The notes beneath the pieces are model-generated. The model made no database searches and was not told the DNA's origin. It saw nothing but the letters and a program-made list of their open reading frames with translations. Of a DNA stretch of 64,000 nucleotides, positions 48,500 to 57,275 are shown piece by piece. Position 1 is the first letter of the stretch, and every line of letters begins with the position of its first letter. Position numbers and translations under genes: made by a program. This DNA comes from Nonomuraea sp. NEAU-A123 (GTDB taxonomy: Bacteria; Actinomycetota; Actinomycetes; Streptosporangiales; Streptosporangiaceae): contig NZ_JAHFZZ010000019.1 in assembly GCF_018603905.1 (NCBI RefSeq), forward strand, positions 1 to 64,000, read 5' to 3'.

Positions 48500-49975
48500 G
48501 TGTCCCCCACCTCAGCTCCCACCGCCGCTTACACCGCCGACCTCGTCGTCTTCGGCGGCACCGGCGACCTGTCCATGCGCAAACTGCTCCCGGCGCTGTA
48601 CCACAGCGACGTGGAGGGCCGCCTCTCCCCCGAGACGCGGATCATCGCCATGTCCAGAGGCGGGCTGACCGATGAGGACTTCCGCGGCAAGGTGGACGCC
48701 GAGGTACGCGACCAGGTCCCGGCCGACCCCAGCGCGTGGCAGCGCTTCCTCGGCCGCCTGCACCACGTGTCCGTCGACGTGGGCGGCGAGAACCGGTCCG
48801 GCTGGAGCGCGCTGACCGCGCTGCTGGGCGGGCACGAGCAGCGCGACCGGGTGTTCTACCTGGCCAGCCCGCCGATGACGTTCGGCCCGTTCTGCCGTGA
48901 GCTGGACAAGGCGGGCCTGGTGACGCCGCGCTCCCGGGTGGTGCTGGAGAAGCCGCTGGGTCGCGACCTGGCCAGCGCGCAGCGGATCAACGAGGAGGTC
49001 GGCGCCATCTTCGACGAGGCGCAGATCTTCCGTATCGACCACTACCTGGGCAAGGAGACCGTGCAGAACCTGCTCGTGCTCCGCTTCGCCAATGCCTTCC
49101 TCGAGCCGATCTGGAACTCCCTCTGGATCGACCACGTGCAGATCACCGCCGCCGAGACCGTAGGCACGCCGGGCCGGCGCGGCTACTACGACCACGCCGG
49201 CGCGCTGCGCGATATGGTGCAGAACCACCTGCTCCAGCTCCTCTGCATGACCGCGATGGAGCCGCCGGCCCGCAACGACCGCGAGGCGATCCGCGACGAG
49301 AAGGTGAAGGTGCTCCAGGCGCTGCGGCCCATCACCGGCACCGAGGTCGACCGCTTCACCGTGCGCGGCCAGTACACCGAGGCGGACGGGATGCCCGGTT
49401 ATCTGGACGAGCCCGGGTCCACCGCGCCCACCGAGGCGTCGCGCCGGGTGGAGACGTTCACCGCGATCCGCGCCGAGGTCAAGAACTGGCGGTGGGCCGG
49501 GGTGCCGTTCTACCTGCGCACCGGCAAGCGGCTGCCGCGCCGGACCTCGGAGATCGTGGTGCAGTTCAAGGACGTGCCGCACTCCATCTTCCCCGGCGGC
49601 TCACCGAACCGCCTCGTCCTGCGGCTGCAGCCGGAAGAGGGCATCGAGCTGCACATCATGGCCAAGGAGCCGGGAGCGGGCGAGGTGGCGCTCAAGCCGG
49701 TGCCGCTGAGCCTCAGCTTCGGCAAGACGTTCACCACGCGCGTTCCCGAGGCCTACGAGCGGCTGCTCACGGACGTGCTGGCGGGCAACCCGACGCTGTT
49801 CATGCGGCGCGACGAGGTGGCAGCCGCCTGGCAGTGGATCGACCCGATCCTGGCCTCCTGGGAGTCGTCGGCCGAGCTGCCCGAGCCCTACCCCGCCGGG
49901 TCCACCGGCCCAGCGGGCGCCCACGAGCTGCTCGCCCGCAGCGGGCGCGTGTGGCACGAAGAGGACCAGGCGTGA
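48500..49975 (+). CDS. zwf: Glucose-6-phosphate 1-dehydrogenase
   Basis: 491 residues from GTG 48500 (CGGAG nine bases upstream; the longer frame from 48455 lacks a site). The cofactor loop is GGTGDLS at 19-25. The active-site RIDHYLGKE lies at 178-186. VQITAAETVGTPGRRGYYDH and GALRDMVQNHLLQLLCMTAM follow, and the C-terminal half has VPFYLRTGKRLPRRTSEIVV. It oxidises glucose-6-phosphate to 6-phosphogluconolactone with NAD(P). First gene of zwf-edd-glk-eda. A phosphogluconolactonase gene is not in the cluster. Confidence 0.95.
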   Translation: MSPTSAPTAAYTADLVVFGGTGDLSMRKLLPALYHSDVEGRLSPETRIIAMSRGGLTDEDFRGKVDAEVRDQVPADPSAWQRFLGRLHHVSVDVGGENRSGWSALTALLGGHEQRDRVFYLASPPMTFGPFCRELDKAGLVTPRSRVVLEKPLGRDLASAQRINEEVGAIFDEAQIFRIDHYLGKETVQNLLVLRFANAFLEPIWNSLWIDHVQITAAETVGTPGRRGYYDHAGALRDMVQNHLLQLLCMTAMEPPARNDREAIRDEKVKVLQALRPITGTEVDRFTVRGQYTEADGMPGYLDEPGSTAPTEASRRVETFTAIRAEVKNWRWAGVPFYLRTGKRLPRRTSEIVVQFKDVPHSIFPGGSPNRLVLRLQPEEGIELHIMAKEPGAGEVALKPVPLSLSFGKTFTTRVPEAYERLLTDVLAGNPTLFMRRDEVAAAWQWIDPILASWESSAELPEPYPAGSTGPAGAHELLARSGRVWHEEDQA

Positions 49976-50037
49976 GCGAGCGCACCACCGAACACCGCGA
50001 TTTTGGGTTTGAGGACCCGACGAAGGAGGGTCTGTGA
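49972..50037 (+). CDS. 21-codon ORF wedged between zwf and edd
   Basis: GTG 49972 overlaps the zwf stop by four bases (GTGA), and its TGA at 50035-50037 overlaps the GTG of edd in the same way. It encodes 21 residues, starting SERTTEHRDFGFED after the initial Val, with the edd ribosome-binding site AAGGAGGG inside its last codons. It could be a translated coupling peptide. A similar arrangement recurs between edd and glk. Confidence 0.45.
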   Translation: MSERTTEHRDFGFEDPTKEGL

Positions 50038-51974
50038 ACCCCGTCATCCAGGAGATCACCGACAGGATCACCGAACGCAGCCAGGCCAGCCGCACCGTCT
50101 ACCTGGCGCGGATCCGGCGCGACGGAGAAGCCGCCCGCGCCAAGGGCCCGGCGCGCGCGCACCTCGGCTGCGCGAACCTGGCCCACGGCTTCGCCGCCGC
50201 GCCCGCCGCCGACAAGCCCCTGCTGATGGGTTCGGCCAAGCCCGGCGTGGCGATCGTGACCAGCTACAACGACATGCTCTCGGCCCACCAGCCGTACGAG
50301 ACGTACCCGGCCGAGTTGAAGGCGGCGGTGCGCGCGGCCGGCGGCGTCGCGCAGGTGGCGGGTGGCGTGCCCGCGATGTGCGACGGCATCACGCAGGGCC
50401 GCGCCGGCATGGAGCTGTCGCTCTACAGCCGCGACGTGATCGCCATGGCGGCCGCGATCGCGCTGTCGCATGACATGTTCGACGCGTCGCTGCTGCTGGG
50501 CGTCTGCGACAAGATCGTGCCGGGCCTGTTCATCGGGGCGCTGCATTTCGGGCACCTGCCCGCGATCTTCGTGCCCGCCGGCCCCATGACGTCGGGGCTG
50601 CCGAACAAGGTCAAGGCCCGCACCCGGCAGCTCTTCGCCGAGGGCAAGGTGGGCCGCGACGAGCTGCTCGACGCCGAGGCCAAGTCGTACCACTCCCCCG
50701 GCACCTGCACCTTCTACGGCACCGCCAACTCCAACCAGGCGCTGATGGAGGTCATGGGCCTGCATCTGCCCGGCTCGACGTTCGTCAACCCGCACACCGA
50801 GCTGCGGCACGCGCTGACCGAGGCGGCCGGGCGCCGGGCGGTGGAGATCACCGCGCACGGCCCCGAGTACACCCCGATCGGCGAGCTGGTCGACGAGAAG
50901 TCGATCGTGAACGCCTGCGTGGCGCTGCTGGCCACCGGCGGCTCCACCAACCACACGCTGCACCTGGTGGCCATGGCCGCCGCCGCGGGCATCGTGCTGA
51001 CCTGGGACGACCTGGCCTGCCTGTCGAAGGCCGTGCCCTCGCTGACCAAGATCTACCCCAACGGCCAGGCGGACGTGAACCACTTCCGCGACGCCGGCGG
51101 CATGCAGGTGCTCATCGGCGACCTGCTGGACGAGGGCCTGCTGCACGCCGACGTGCTGACCGTGGCGGGGCGCGGCCTCGACCACTACCGTTCGGCTCCG
51201 TCGCTGTCCGACGGGAAGCTGACCTGGTCGGAGCTGTCCGACGGCAGCGCCGACCTCGACGTGCTACGGCCGGTGGCCGCGCCGTTCTCCGCCGACGGCG
51301 GCATCCACATGCTCGAGGGCAACCTGGGCCGGGCCGTCAGCAAGGTGTCGGCGGTCAAGGCCGAGCACCTGGTGATCGAGGCTCCGGCCAAGGTGTTCGA
51401 CGACCAGCTCGACCTGCTGCGCGCGTTCGAGGCGGGCGAGCTGGACGGGCAGGACTTCGTGGCGGTCATCCGCTACCAGGGGCCGAGCGCCAATGGCATG
51501 CCCGAGCTGCACAAGCTCACGCCGCCGCTGGCCGTACTGCTCGATCGGGGGCAGCGGGTGGCGATCGTGACCGACGGCCGCATGTCCGGCGCGTCCGGCA
51601 AGGTGCCGGCGGCCATCCACCTGTCGCCCGAGGCGGCGGACGGGGGGCCGATCGCGCTGGTCCGCGAGGGCGACGTGATCAGGCTCGACTCGGCGGCGGG
51701 GACGCTGGAAGTGCTGGTCCCGGCCGAGGAGCTGGCCCGGCGCACGCCCGGCGGCCGGCCGCTGAGCGACGCGCAGTGGGTGGGGACGGGGCGCGAGCTG
51801 TTCGCGACGTTCCGGCGCATGGCGGGGCACGCGGAGCAGGGTGCGGGGATCTTCGGGATCAGCGGCGCCGAGTCCCCGGACCACGGCCCCGGCCTGGGCT
51901 TCCCCGCCGAGGCGGGCGCCTCCCACCTGGAGTCCGGCGCGCCTCTCGGGCAGCACGCGGGCGTCGCGGGATGA
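50034..51974 (+). CDS. edd: Phosphogluconate dehydratase
   Basis: 646 residues, GTG 50034 with AAGGAGGG upstream. IlvD/Edd family: TSYNDMLSAHQPYETYPAEL near the start, CDGITQGRAGMELSLYSRDV with a cluster Cys, LLGVCDKIVPGLFIGALHFG, PGTCTFYGTANSNQALMEVM with the third cluster-type Cys, and LATGGSTNHTLHLVAMAAAA. The C-terminus has VTDGRMSGASGKVPAAIHLS. It carries an oxygen-sensitive iron-sulphur cluster and converts 6-phosphogluconate to KDPG, the key Entner-Doudoroff step. It is slightly longer than the usual about 610 residues by a tail. Confidence 0.95.
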   Translation: MNPVIQEITDRITERSQASRTVYLARIRRDGEAARAKGPARAHLGCANLAHGFAAAPAADKPLLMGSAKPGVAIVTSYNDMLSAHQPYETYPAELKAAVRAAGGVAQVAGGVPAMCDGITQGRAGMELSLYSRDVIAMAAAIALSHDMFDASLLLGVCDKIVPGLFIGALHFGHLPAIFVPAGPMTSGLPNKVKARTRQLFAEGKVGRDELLDAEAKSYHSPGTCTFYGTANSNQALMEVMGLHLPGSTFVNPHTELRHALTEAAGRRAVEITAHGPEYTPIGELVDEKSIVNACVALLATGGSTNHTLHLVAMAAAAGIVLTWDDLACLSKAVPSLTKIYPNGQADVNHFRDAGGMQVLIGDLLDEGLLHADVLTVAGRGLDHYRSAPSLSDGKLTWSELSDGSADLDVLRPVAAPFSADGGIHMLEGNLGRAVSKVSAVKAEHLVIEAPAKVFDDQLDLLRAFEAGELDGQDFVAVIRYQGPSANGMPELHKLTPPLAVLLDRGQRVAIVTDGRMSGASGKVPAAIHLSPEAADGGPIALVREGDVIRLDSAAGTLEVLVPAEELARRTPGGRPLSDAQWVGTGRELFATFRRMAGHAEQGAGIFGISGAESPDHGPGLGFPAEAGASHLESGAPLGQHAGVAG

Positions 51975-52027
51975 CCGCGTTCCACACGCTGGATGACGTG
52001 TTCCGCTCGCTGGACAGTGCGCCGTGA
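51971..52027 (+). CDS. 18-codon ORF wedged between edd and glk
   Basis: ATG 51971 overlaps the edd stop (ATGA) and its TGA at 52025-52027 overlaps the GTG of glk (GTGA). The encoded peptide is MTAFHTLDDVFRSLDSAP. As with the zwf/edd wedge, both junctions are four-base overlaps. The peptide is amphipathic. It may be a true microprotein, a coupling device, or what is left of a gene. Confidence 0.45.
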   Translation: MTAFHTLDDVFRSLDSAP

Positions 52028-53034
52028 GCGCGTTCGATCCGCCGTGGCTGGTCGCCGACATCGGTGGCACCAACGCCCGGTTCGGGCTGGTCACCTCGCC
52101 GGGAGCGCGGCCGTCGCACGTCGCGGTCCTGGCGGGGGCCGACTACGACACCCTCCCGGAAGCCGTAGCCGCCTACCTCGCGGAACACGCGGGCGGAGTG
52201 CGGCCGGGGGCGGCGTGCCTGGCCGTGGCGGGGCCCGTCGACGGTGACCGCTACACGCTGACGAACTCGGCCTGGAGCGGCTCGGCGAGCGACCTCGGCC
52301 TGCCGTACGCGGTGCTGCTGAACGACTTCGAGGCGCTGGCCGTCTCACTGCCCCATCTGGAGCCCGGCGACCTGGCGTCCCTGGGCGGCCCGGAACCCGC
52401 CCACGGCGTGAAGGCCGTGCTCGGCCCCGGCACCGGGCTCGGCGTCGCCGGGCTGGTGCCCGCCGACGGCGGCTGGACGCCGATCCCCGGCGAGGGCGGG
52501 CACGTCACGGTGCCGGTCTTCGACGACCGGGAGCGGGAGATCGTCCGGGCACTCCGCGCCGGGGGCCTGGACCACGTGGTGGCCGAGCACGTCCTGTCGG
52601 GACCGGGCCTGGTACGGCTGCACCGGGCACTCGCCCAGGTCAACGGCGTCAATCCGCCCAGCCTGTCGGTCTCCGACATCGTGGCGCGGCTGGACGACTC
52701 GCTGTGCGCGGAGACGGTCGAGGTGTTCTGCGGGATGCTGGGGAGTTTCGCCGGGAACGTGGCGCTGACCCTCGGCGCCAGGGGCGGCGTCTATCTCGGC
52801 GGCGGAGTACTGCCCCGTATCGTGGAGCGCGTGCGTACCAGCGACTTCCGCGCCAGATTCGCCGACAACCCGGACATGGCCGGCTACCTGTCGGCCATCG
52901 CGACCACGCTCATCGTCGCCCCGCAACCGGCGCTGACGGGCGCCGCCGCCTGGCTGGCGCAGCGCGCGGCAAGGGAGCTGGGGTCCCCGCACGAGCGCAG
53001 AGAGCTGTATCCGATGAGGAGAGACATTTCATGA
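52024..53034 (+). CDS. glk: Glucokinase, E. coli-type (PF02685)
   Basis: 336 residues from GTG 52024, overlapping the preceding 18-codon ORF. Phosphate-binding VADIGGTNARFGLV opens the protein, then LNDFEALAVSLPHL with the catalytic Asp, LGPGTGLGVAGLVPADGGW and GEGGHVTVPVFDDRE. GARGGVYLGGGVLPRIVERV is the second phosphate loop. This is the proteobacterial glucokinase family, not the ROK glucokinase that most actinomycetes use. It phosphorylates glucose with ATP, feeding zwf. Its presence suggests that the operon was acquired from, or resembles, a proteobacterial Entner-Doudoroff unit. Confidence 0.93.
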   Translation: MSAFDPPWLVADIGGTNARFGLVTSPGARPSHVAVLAGADYDTLPEAVAAYLAEHAGGVRPGAACLAVAGPVDGDRYTLTNSAWSGSASDLGLPYAVLLNDFEALAVSLPHLEPGDLASLGGPEPAHGVKAVLGPGTGLGVAGLVPADGGWTPIPGEGGHVTVPVFDDREREIVRALRAGGLDHVVAEHVLSGPGLVRLHRALAQVNGVNPPSLSVSDIVARLDDSLCAETVEVFCGMLGSFAGNVALTLGARGGVYLGGGVLPRIVERVRTSDFRARFADNPDMAGYLSAIATTLIVAPQPALTGAAAWLAQRAARELGSPHERRELYPMRRDIS

Positions 53035-53642
53035 GCCTGCTCGATCTCGCCCCCGTGATCCCGGTCGTGGTGATCGACGACGTGGAGACCGCCGTGCCGC
53101 TGGCGCGGGCGCTGGTCGCGGGCGGCCTGCCGGTCATCGAGGTGACCTTGCGTACGGCTGACGCGCTGGAGGCCATCGCCAGGATCGTCGCCGAGGTGCC
53201 GGAGGCCGTGGTCGGCGCCGGAACAATCCGGACTTCTGATGATATTGCGGCGTGCTTGGTGGCTGGGGCGAAGTTCCTGGTCTCGCCCGGGACGACGCTG
53301 TCGCTGGCCGACGCGATGGCGGCGAGCGGGCTCCCGTACCTGCCCGGCGCGGCCACCGCCACCGAGGTGATGGCGCTGGCCGAGCGGGGTCTGAAGGAGC
53401 TGAAGTTCTTCCCGGCCGAGCCCGCGGGCGGCATACCGTACCTGAAGGCACTGGCGGGACCGCTGCCGGACGTGCGGTTCTGCCCGACGGGCGGCATCAG
53501 GCCGGCCACCGCGCCCGACTATCTCGCGCTGCCGAACGTCGGCTGTGTCGGCGGCACCTGGCTGACCCCGGCCGACGCCCTGGCCGCGGGCGACTGGGGC
53601 CGCGTGGAGAAGCTGGCCGCCGAGGCGGCCGCTCTCCGTTAG
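53031..53642 (+). CDS. eda: KDPG aldolase
   Basis: 203 residues from ATG 53031, overlapping the glk stop (ATGA). The Eda barrel: VIPVVVIDDVETAVPLARAL, PVIEVTLRTADALEAIARIV with the catalytic Glu region, VVGAGTIRTSDDIAACLVAG and AKFLVSPGTTLSLADAMAAS. The Schiff-base lysine lies in LKELKFFPAEPAGG. CPTGGIRPATAPDYLALPNV follows. It cleaves 2-keto-3-deoxy-6-phosphogluconate to pyruvate and glyceraldehyde-3-phosphate, ending the pathway. Confidence 0.95.
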   Translation: MSLLDLAPVIPVVVIDDVETAVPLARALVAGGLPVIEVTLRTADALEAIARIVAEVPEAVVGAGTIRTSDDIAACLVAGAKFLVSPGTTLSLADAMAASGLPYLPGAATATEVMALAERGLKELKFFPAEPAGGIPYLKALAGPLPDVRFCPTGGIRPATAPDYLALPNVGCVGGTWLTPADALAAGDWGRVEKLAAEAAALR

Positions 53643-53738
53643 CGCAACCCGCTGACGTCAATCAGGCCGGATGAGTACGGCCGATGCCGGGAAGGTCGTC
53701 GGTGATCAGGATGGACTTCACACCCCTTTGGGAGTCGC

Positions 53739-54119
53739 ATGTCCCGTTCCGTCATCGTGTGGGCCCTGATCCTCGTCATCGCGGGATCCCTCGCCGTAGC
53801 CCTCTGTGTCGTCACCTCGCCCGTGGTCTCCGCCGACGCTCCCCGCGACTTCTTCGACTCGCCCTACCTGCTGCCCTCGTTCCTCGTCCTGGCGGTCCTG
53901 GCCGGTCTGGCCGGGTGGTTCGTCCCTCAGGTGGGCGTCCTGTGGGGGGTGCTGGCCGCCGCTCCGTTCTACGTCTCCTTCGCCCCCGCCGTGATCAAGG
54001 AGCTCCGGGAAGGCGGCCAGGGGCTGTGGCCGGTCGGGCTGCTGTTCCTGGTCGGCCTCACTCTCATCCCCTTGCTCGCGGCCCTGACGACCTCGCTGGT
54101 CGCCAGGGCGCGCGGATAA
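53739..54119 (+). CDS. Hypothetical membrane protein, four helices
   Basis: 126 residues from ATG 53739 (GGGAG upstream). Helices at about 6-26, 46-62, 65-83 and 98-120; VVSADAPRDFFDSPYLLPSF in the first outer loop and APAVIKELREGGQGLWPVGL in the second. No family is recognised. It ends 13 bases before the convergent rtcB gene. Confidence 0.6.
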   Translation: MSRSVIVWALILVIAGSLAVALCVVTSPVVSADAPRDFFDSPYLLPSFLVLAVLAGLAGWFVPQVGVLWGVLAAAPFYVSFAPAVIKELREGGQGLWPVGLLFLVGLTLIPLLAALTTSLVARARG

Positions 54120-54131
54120 AAGGAGTGGGCC

Positions 54132-55286
54132 TCAACCCTTGTAATTGAAAATCTGGCGGAGAGTGTGCTGAATGGCCACCAGGTCCTTCTGGTCGGCCAT
54201 TACCTGGTCGATGGACTTGTACGCCGCGGGATGCTCGTCCACCAGTGCGGCGGCCCTGTCCGCATTCCAGATTCGACCGCTCATGGCCGCGGTGAGAGAG
54301 GTCGCCGACAGTTCCCGCTTCGCCTTTGTGCGAGACATGCGGCGGCCCGCACCATGGGCGCAGGAATTGTACGACTCGGGGTTTCCACGACCGCGCACGA
54401 TGTACGAGCACGTGCCCATCGAGCCGGGGATCACTCCTTCGTCTCCCGTGTCGGCCTTGATGGCTCCCTTGCGGGTGATCCAGAGGGACTTGCCGTAGTG
54501 GGACTCCTGCTGGGTGAAGTTGTGGTGGCAGTTGATCGTACGGACCCGCTCGCCCTGGCCCACGACCCGGAACAGGGCGTTGATCAGCACCTTGTCCATC
54601 CGGGCACGCGAGGCCATGGCGTAGCGCTGCGCCCACAGCATGTCCTCGATGTAGGCGGTGAACTCCGGCGTGCTCTGGACGAGGTACGCGAGGTCCGGGT
54701 CCTCCAGGCCGATGACCTGCTTCTTCATCAGCTTCTTGGCGCCGACGATGTGCATCGTGGCGAGCTGGTTGCCGACGCCGCGCGAACCCGAGTGCAGCAC
54801 CGTCCACACCCGGTCACGCTCGTCGAGGCAGACCTCGACGAAGTGGTTGCCGGAGCCGAGGGTACCGAACTGGTCGGCCACCTTCTTGGTCTGCCTGGGG
54901 TTCAGGTCGGTGTAGGGGAGTCCGAGGTCGCCGAGGGCACGGTCCATCGACGGGTCCTGGTGACCCTTGCCGACGCCGGCCGGGATGCGGTGCTGCACCA
55001 TCGGCATGAGGGCGGCCAGGGTGTCGGGCAGGTCGTCAGCCGTCAGCGTCGTCTCGGTGGCGACCATGCCGCAGCCGATGTCCACACCAACGGCGGCGGG
55101 AATGATCGCGTTTTCGGTGGGAATCACCGAACCGACCGTGGCACCGATGCCGATATGCGCGTCGGGCATGAGAGCGACGTGACCGGAAACGAATGGCAGG
55201 CGGGCAGTGCGTGCGGCCTGCGCGATCGCGCCTTCGTCGATCTCACTGGCCCACGACAGCAGGTTCGGTGCGGGCTGGTTCGGCAT
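54132..55286 (-). CDS. rtcB: RtcB-type RNA ligase
   Basis: 384 residues from ATG 55286 (GAGGAGA upstream). Conserved sites: LPFVSGHVALMPDAHIGIGA, NAIIPAAVGVDIGCGMVATE (metal-binding Asp-Cys), GTLGSGNHFVEVCLDERDRV, the metal His in LHSGSRGVGNQL and NCHHNFTQQE, and the GMP-accepting His near NSCAHGAGRRMSRTKAKREL. It joins 3'-phosphate or cyclic phosphate RNA ends to 5'-OH ends using GTP, in RNA repair. No archease gene is adjacent. Confidence 0.95.
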   Translation of the reverse strand: MPNQPAPNLLSWASEIDEGAIAQAARTARLPFVSGHVALMPDAHIGIGATVGSVIPTENAIIPAAVGVDIGCGMVATETTLTADDLPDTLAALMPMVQHRIPAGVGKGHQDPSMDRALGDLGLPYTDLNPRQTKKVADQFGTLGSGNHFVEVCLDERDRVWTVLHSGSRGVGNQLATMHIVGAKKLMKKQVIGLEDPDLAYLVQSTPEFTAYIEDMLWAQRYAMASRARMDKVLINALFRVVGQGERVRTINCHHNFTQQESHYGKSLWITRKGAIKADTGDEGVIPGSMGTCSYIVRGRGNPESYNSCAHGAGRRMSRTKAKRELSATSLTAAMSGRIWNADRAAALVDEHPAAYKSIDQVMADQKDLVAIQHTLRQIFNYKG

Positions 55287-55517
55287 GGGTTGAATCTCCT
55301 CACTGGTTCGTGATCAGTTTGGCGGGACCAGAGAGGAATGCCCAATCATTTTATCGAATGCGGGTTTTACGGACTGTTCGGGTCCGCCGTTCGGCTCGCG
55401 GGCCGAGGACGTCGCCGTGGGCTGCACCACCCGTTCCGCTACAAAGGTGCCACAACCCGTCCAAACTCAGTCGCCACCAGGCAGCCCGTTCCTCCGTTAG
55501 AGTCTTGGGGAACGGGC

Positions 55518-57275
55518 ATGCCGGGCGGAGGATCGCATCGGTTGAGTCAACGGGGCAACGAAGGCGAGAGGACAGCGACGTTGGGGCAGCAGGGGCGCTC
55601 CGCAGGCACTCCGCTGACGCCGGACGACCCGCCGGCGATCGGCCCCTATGAGCTGATCAGCCGCCTTGGCTCGGGCGGCATGGGCACCGTCTACCTGGCC
55701 AAGGCCGCCGACGGCGTACAGGTCGCGCTCAAGGCGATCCGCCGCGACTACACCGCCGATCCGGTCTACCGGGCGCGCTTCCACGAAGAGGTGTCCAACG
55801 CCCGCAAGGTCGCCTCGTTCTGTACCGCCCGCGTCCTGGACCACGGCGAGCACGACGGGGTCCTCTACCTGGTCACCGAGTACATCGAGGGCGTCTCTCT
55901 CGAAAACCACCTGATCGAGCACGGCCCTCTGACCCCGTCCGTGCTGCACTCGGCGGCTGTGGGCGTCGCGGCGGCGCTGACCGCGATCCACGCCGCCGGC
56001 CTGGTGCACCGCGACCTCAAACCGGCGAACGTGATGCTGACGCTGGGCGGCCCCCGGGTGATCGACTTCGGGCTGGCCCGCTCGACCCACGTCTCCTCCC
56101 GCCACACCAACGCGGGCATGGTGATGGGCACGCCCGGCTGGATCGCTCCCGAGCAGGTCTTCGAGGGCCGCACCAGCCCGGCGGGCGACGTGTTCGCGTG
56201 GGGGTCGCTGATCGCCTACGCCGGGCTCGGCGGCCACCCGTTCGGCGAGGGCGACGCCTACGTCATGGCCGCTCGCGCCCGCACCGCCCCGCCCGACCTG
56301 CGCGGCCTGCCCGCGCCGCTCGACCGGCTGGTGGCCGCGGCCATCCATCCCGACCCCGCGCGCCGCCCCGCGGCCAAGCAGCTCCTGCTCGAACTCGTCG
56401 GCGCGGCCGACGAGCCGGCCGCCCAGCTCGCCGCGACGCGCCACCTCAGCAGCTCGTGGAACCCATCGGAGTTCCCACCGCTGGCCGAGTTCCCGCACAA
56501 TCCGCAGGTACGACAGGCGCCGCCGGGCTGGACCCCGCCGCCCCAGGCCCATCAGCCGCAGGCGCACCCGCCTCAGCCCCACCCGTCGCAGACTCACCAG
56601 CCTCAAGCCCATCATCGGACGACCGGCCAGGGACCGCTACCGGGACGCGGCCCGGTGCCCCGCCCGGCCGCCCAGGCCCCGCCACCACCCCGCCAGGCGC
56701 CACTGGCTCCTCAGCAGACCGGACAGGTGCCGCTTTCCGCTCATCAGACGGGCCAGATGCCACTGCAGCCCGGGCCAAGGGGCCCGGCGTTCCCGGCCAA
56801 GCCGAAGAGAAGCGTGTTCGCCAGTTGCCTGACCGCCATCGTGGTGGCCATCGTGCTGCTGGTGCTGCTGTTGGCTGTACTGACGTGGGCGCTCAGATCG
56901 CCCGACCCGGTCGGCGCGGACAGCCCGGTGCAGGACGGGAAGCTGAAGTTCGCGGTGACGGGCACCAAATGCCCCAAACCAGCGAGGAGCGCGACGCAGC
57001 GCACCTGCCAGGTGAGCGTCAAGGTCAACAACATCGGCCAGGAGGCCCGGGTCCTCTACCCCGGCCAGCAGAAACTGGTCGACGAGGACGACGCCTTACA
57101 CGGCGGCACCAAGCTGCTCGACAAGGCGGGCACCGAGGTCACCCCGGTCCGCATCGGGCCGGGCCAGTCCTTCAGCGGCGCGCTGCTGTTCGAGCTGCCG
57201 AAGGAGGCCCAGCCCGCGGGGCTGGAGCTGCATGACTCCGGCCTGAGCACCGGGGTGCGGGTCAGGCTCGACTAG
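55518..57275 (+). CDS. Ser/Thr protein kinase with DUF4352-like extracellular domain
   Basis: 585 residues from ATG 55518 (GGGG upstream); TTG 55581 with GAGAGG is a good alternative. The N-lobe has LGSGGMGTVYLAK (50-62) and Lys72 in ALKAIRR. The C-lobe has HRDLKPAN with Asp166, DFG at 183-185, PEQVFEG. A long Pro/Gln/His-rich linker follows (about residues 300-430, with repeated PQAHQPQA-like units). Then one membrane helix, SCLTAIVVAIVLLVLLLAVL, and a beta-rich domain resembling DUF4352 (VQDGKLKFAVTGTKCPKPAR). It likely senses the outside and phosphorylates cytosolic proteins. It overlaps the convergent transporter gene by 14 bases. Confidence 0.93.
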   Translation: MPGGGSHRLSQRGNEGERTATLGQQGRSAGTPLTPDDPPAIGPYELISRLGSGGMGTVYLAKAADGVQVALKAIRRDYTADPVYRARFHEEVSNARKVASFCTARVLDHGEHDGVLYLVTEYIEGVSLENHLIEHGPLTPSVLHSAAVGVAAALTAIHAAGLVHRDLKPANVMLTLGGPRVIDFGLARSTHVSSRHTNAGMVMGTPGWIAPEQVFEGRTSPAGDVFAWGSLIAYAGLGGHPFGEGDAYVMAARARTAPPDLRGLPAPLDRLVAAAIHPDPARRPAAKQLLLELVGAADEPAAQLAATRHLSSSWNPSEFPPLAEFPHNPQVRQAPPGWTPPPQAHQPQAHPPQPHPSQTHQPQAHHRTTGQGPLPGRGPVPRPAAQAPPPPRQAPLAPQQTGQVPLSAHQTGQMPLQPGPRGPAFPAKPKRSVFASCLTAIVVAIVLLVLLLAVLTWALRSPDPVGADSPVQDGKLKFAVTGTKCPKPARSATQRTCQVSVKVNNIGQEARVLYPGQQKLVDEDDALHGGTKLLDKAGTEVTPVRIGPGQSFSGALLFELPKEAQPAGLELHDSGLSTGVRVRLD

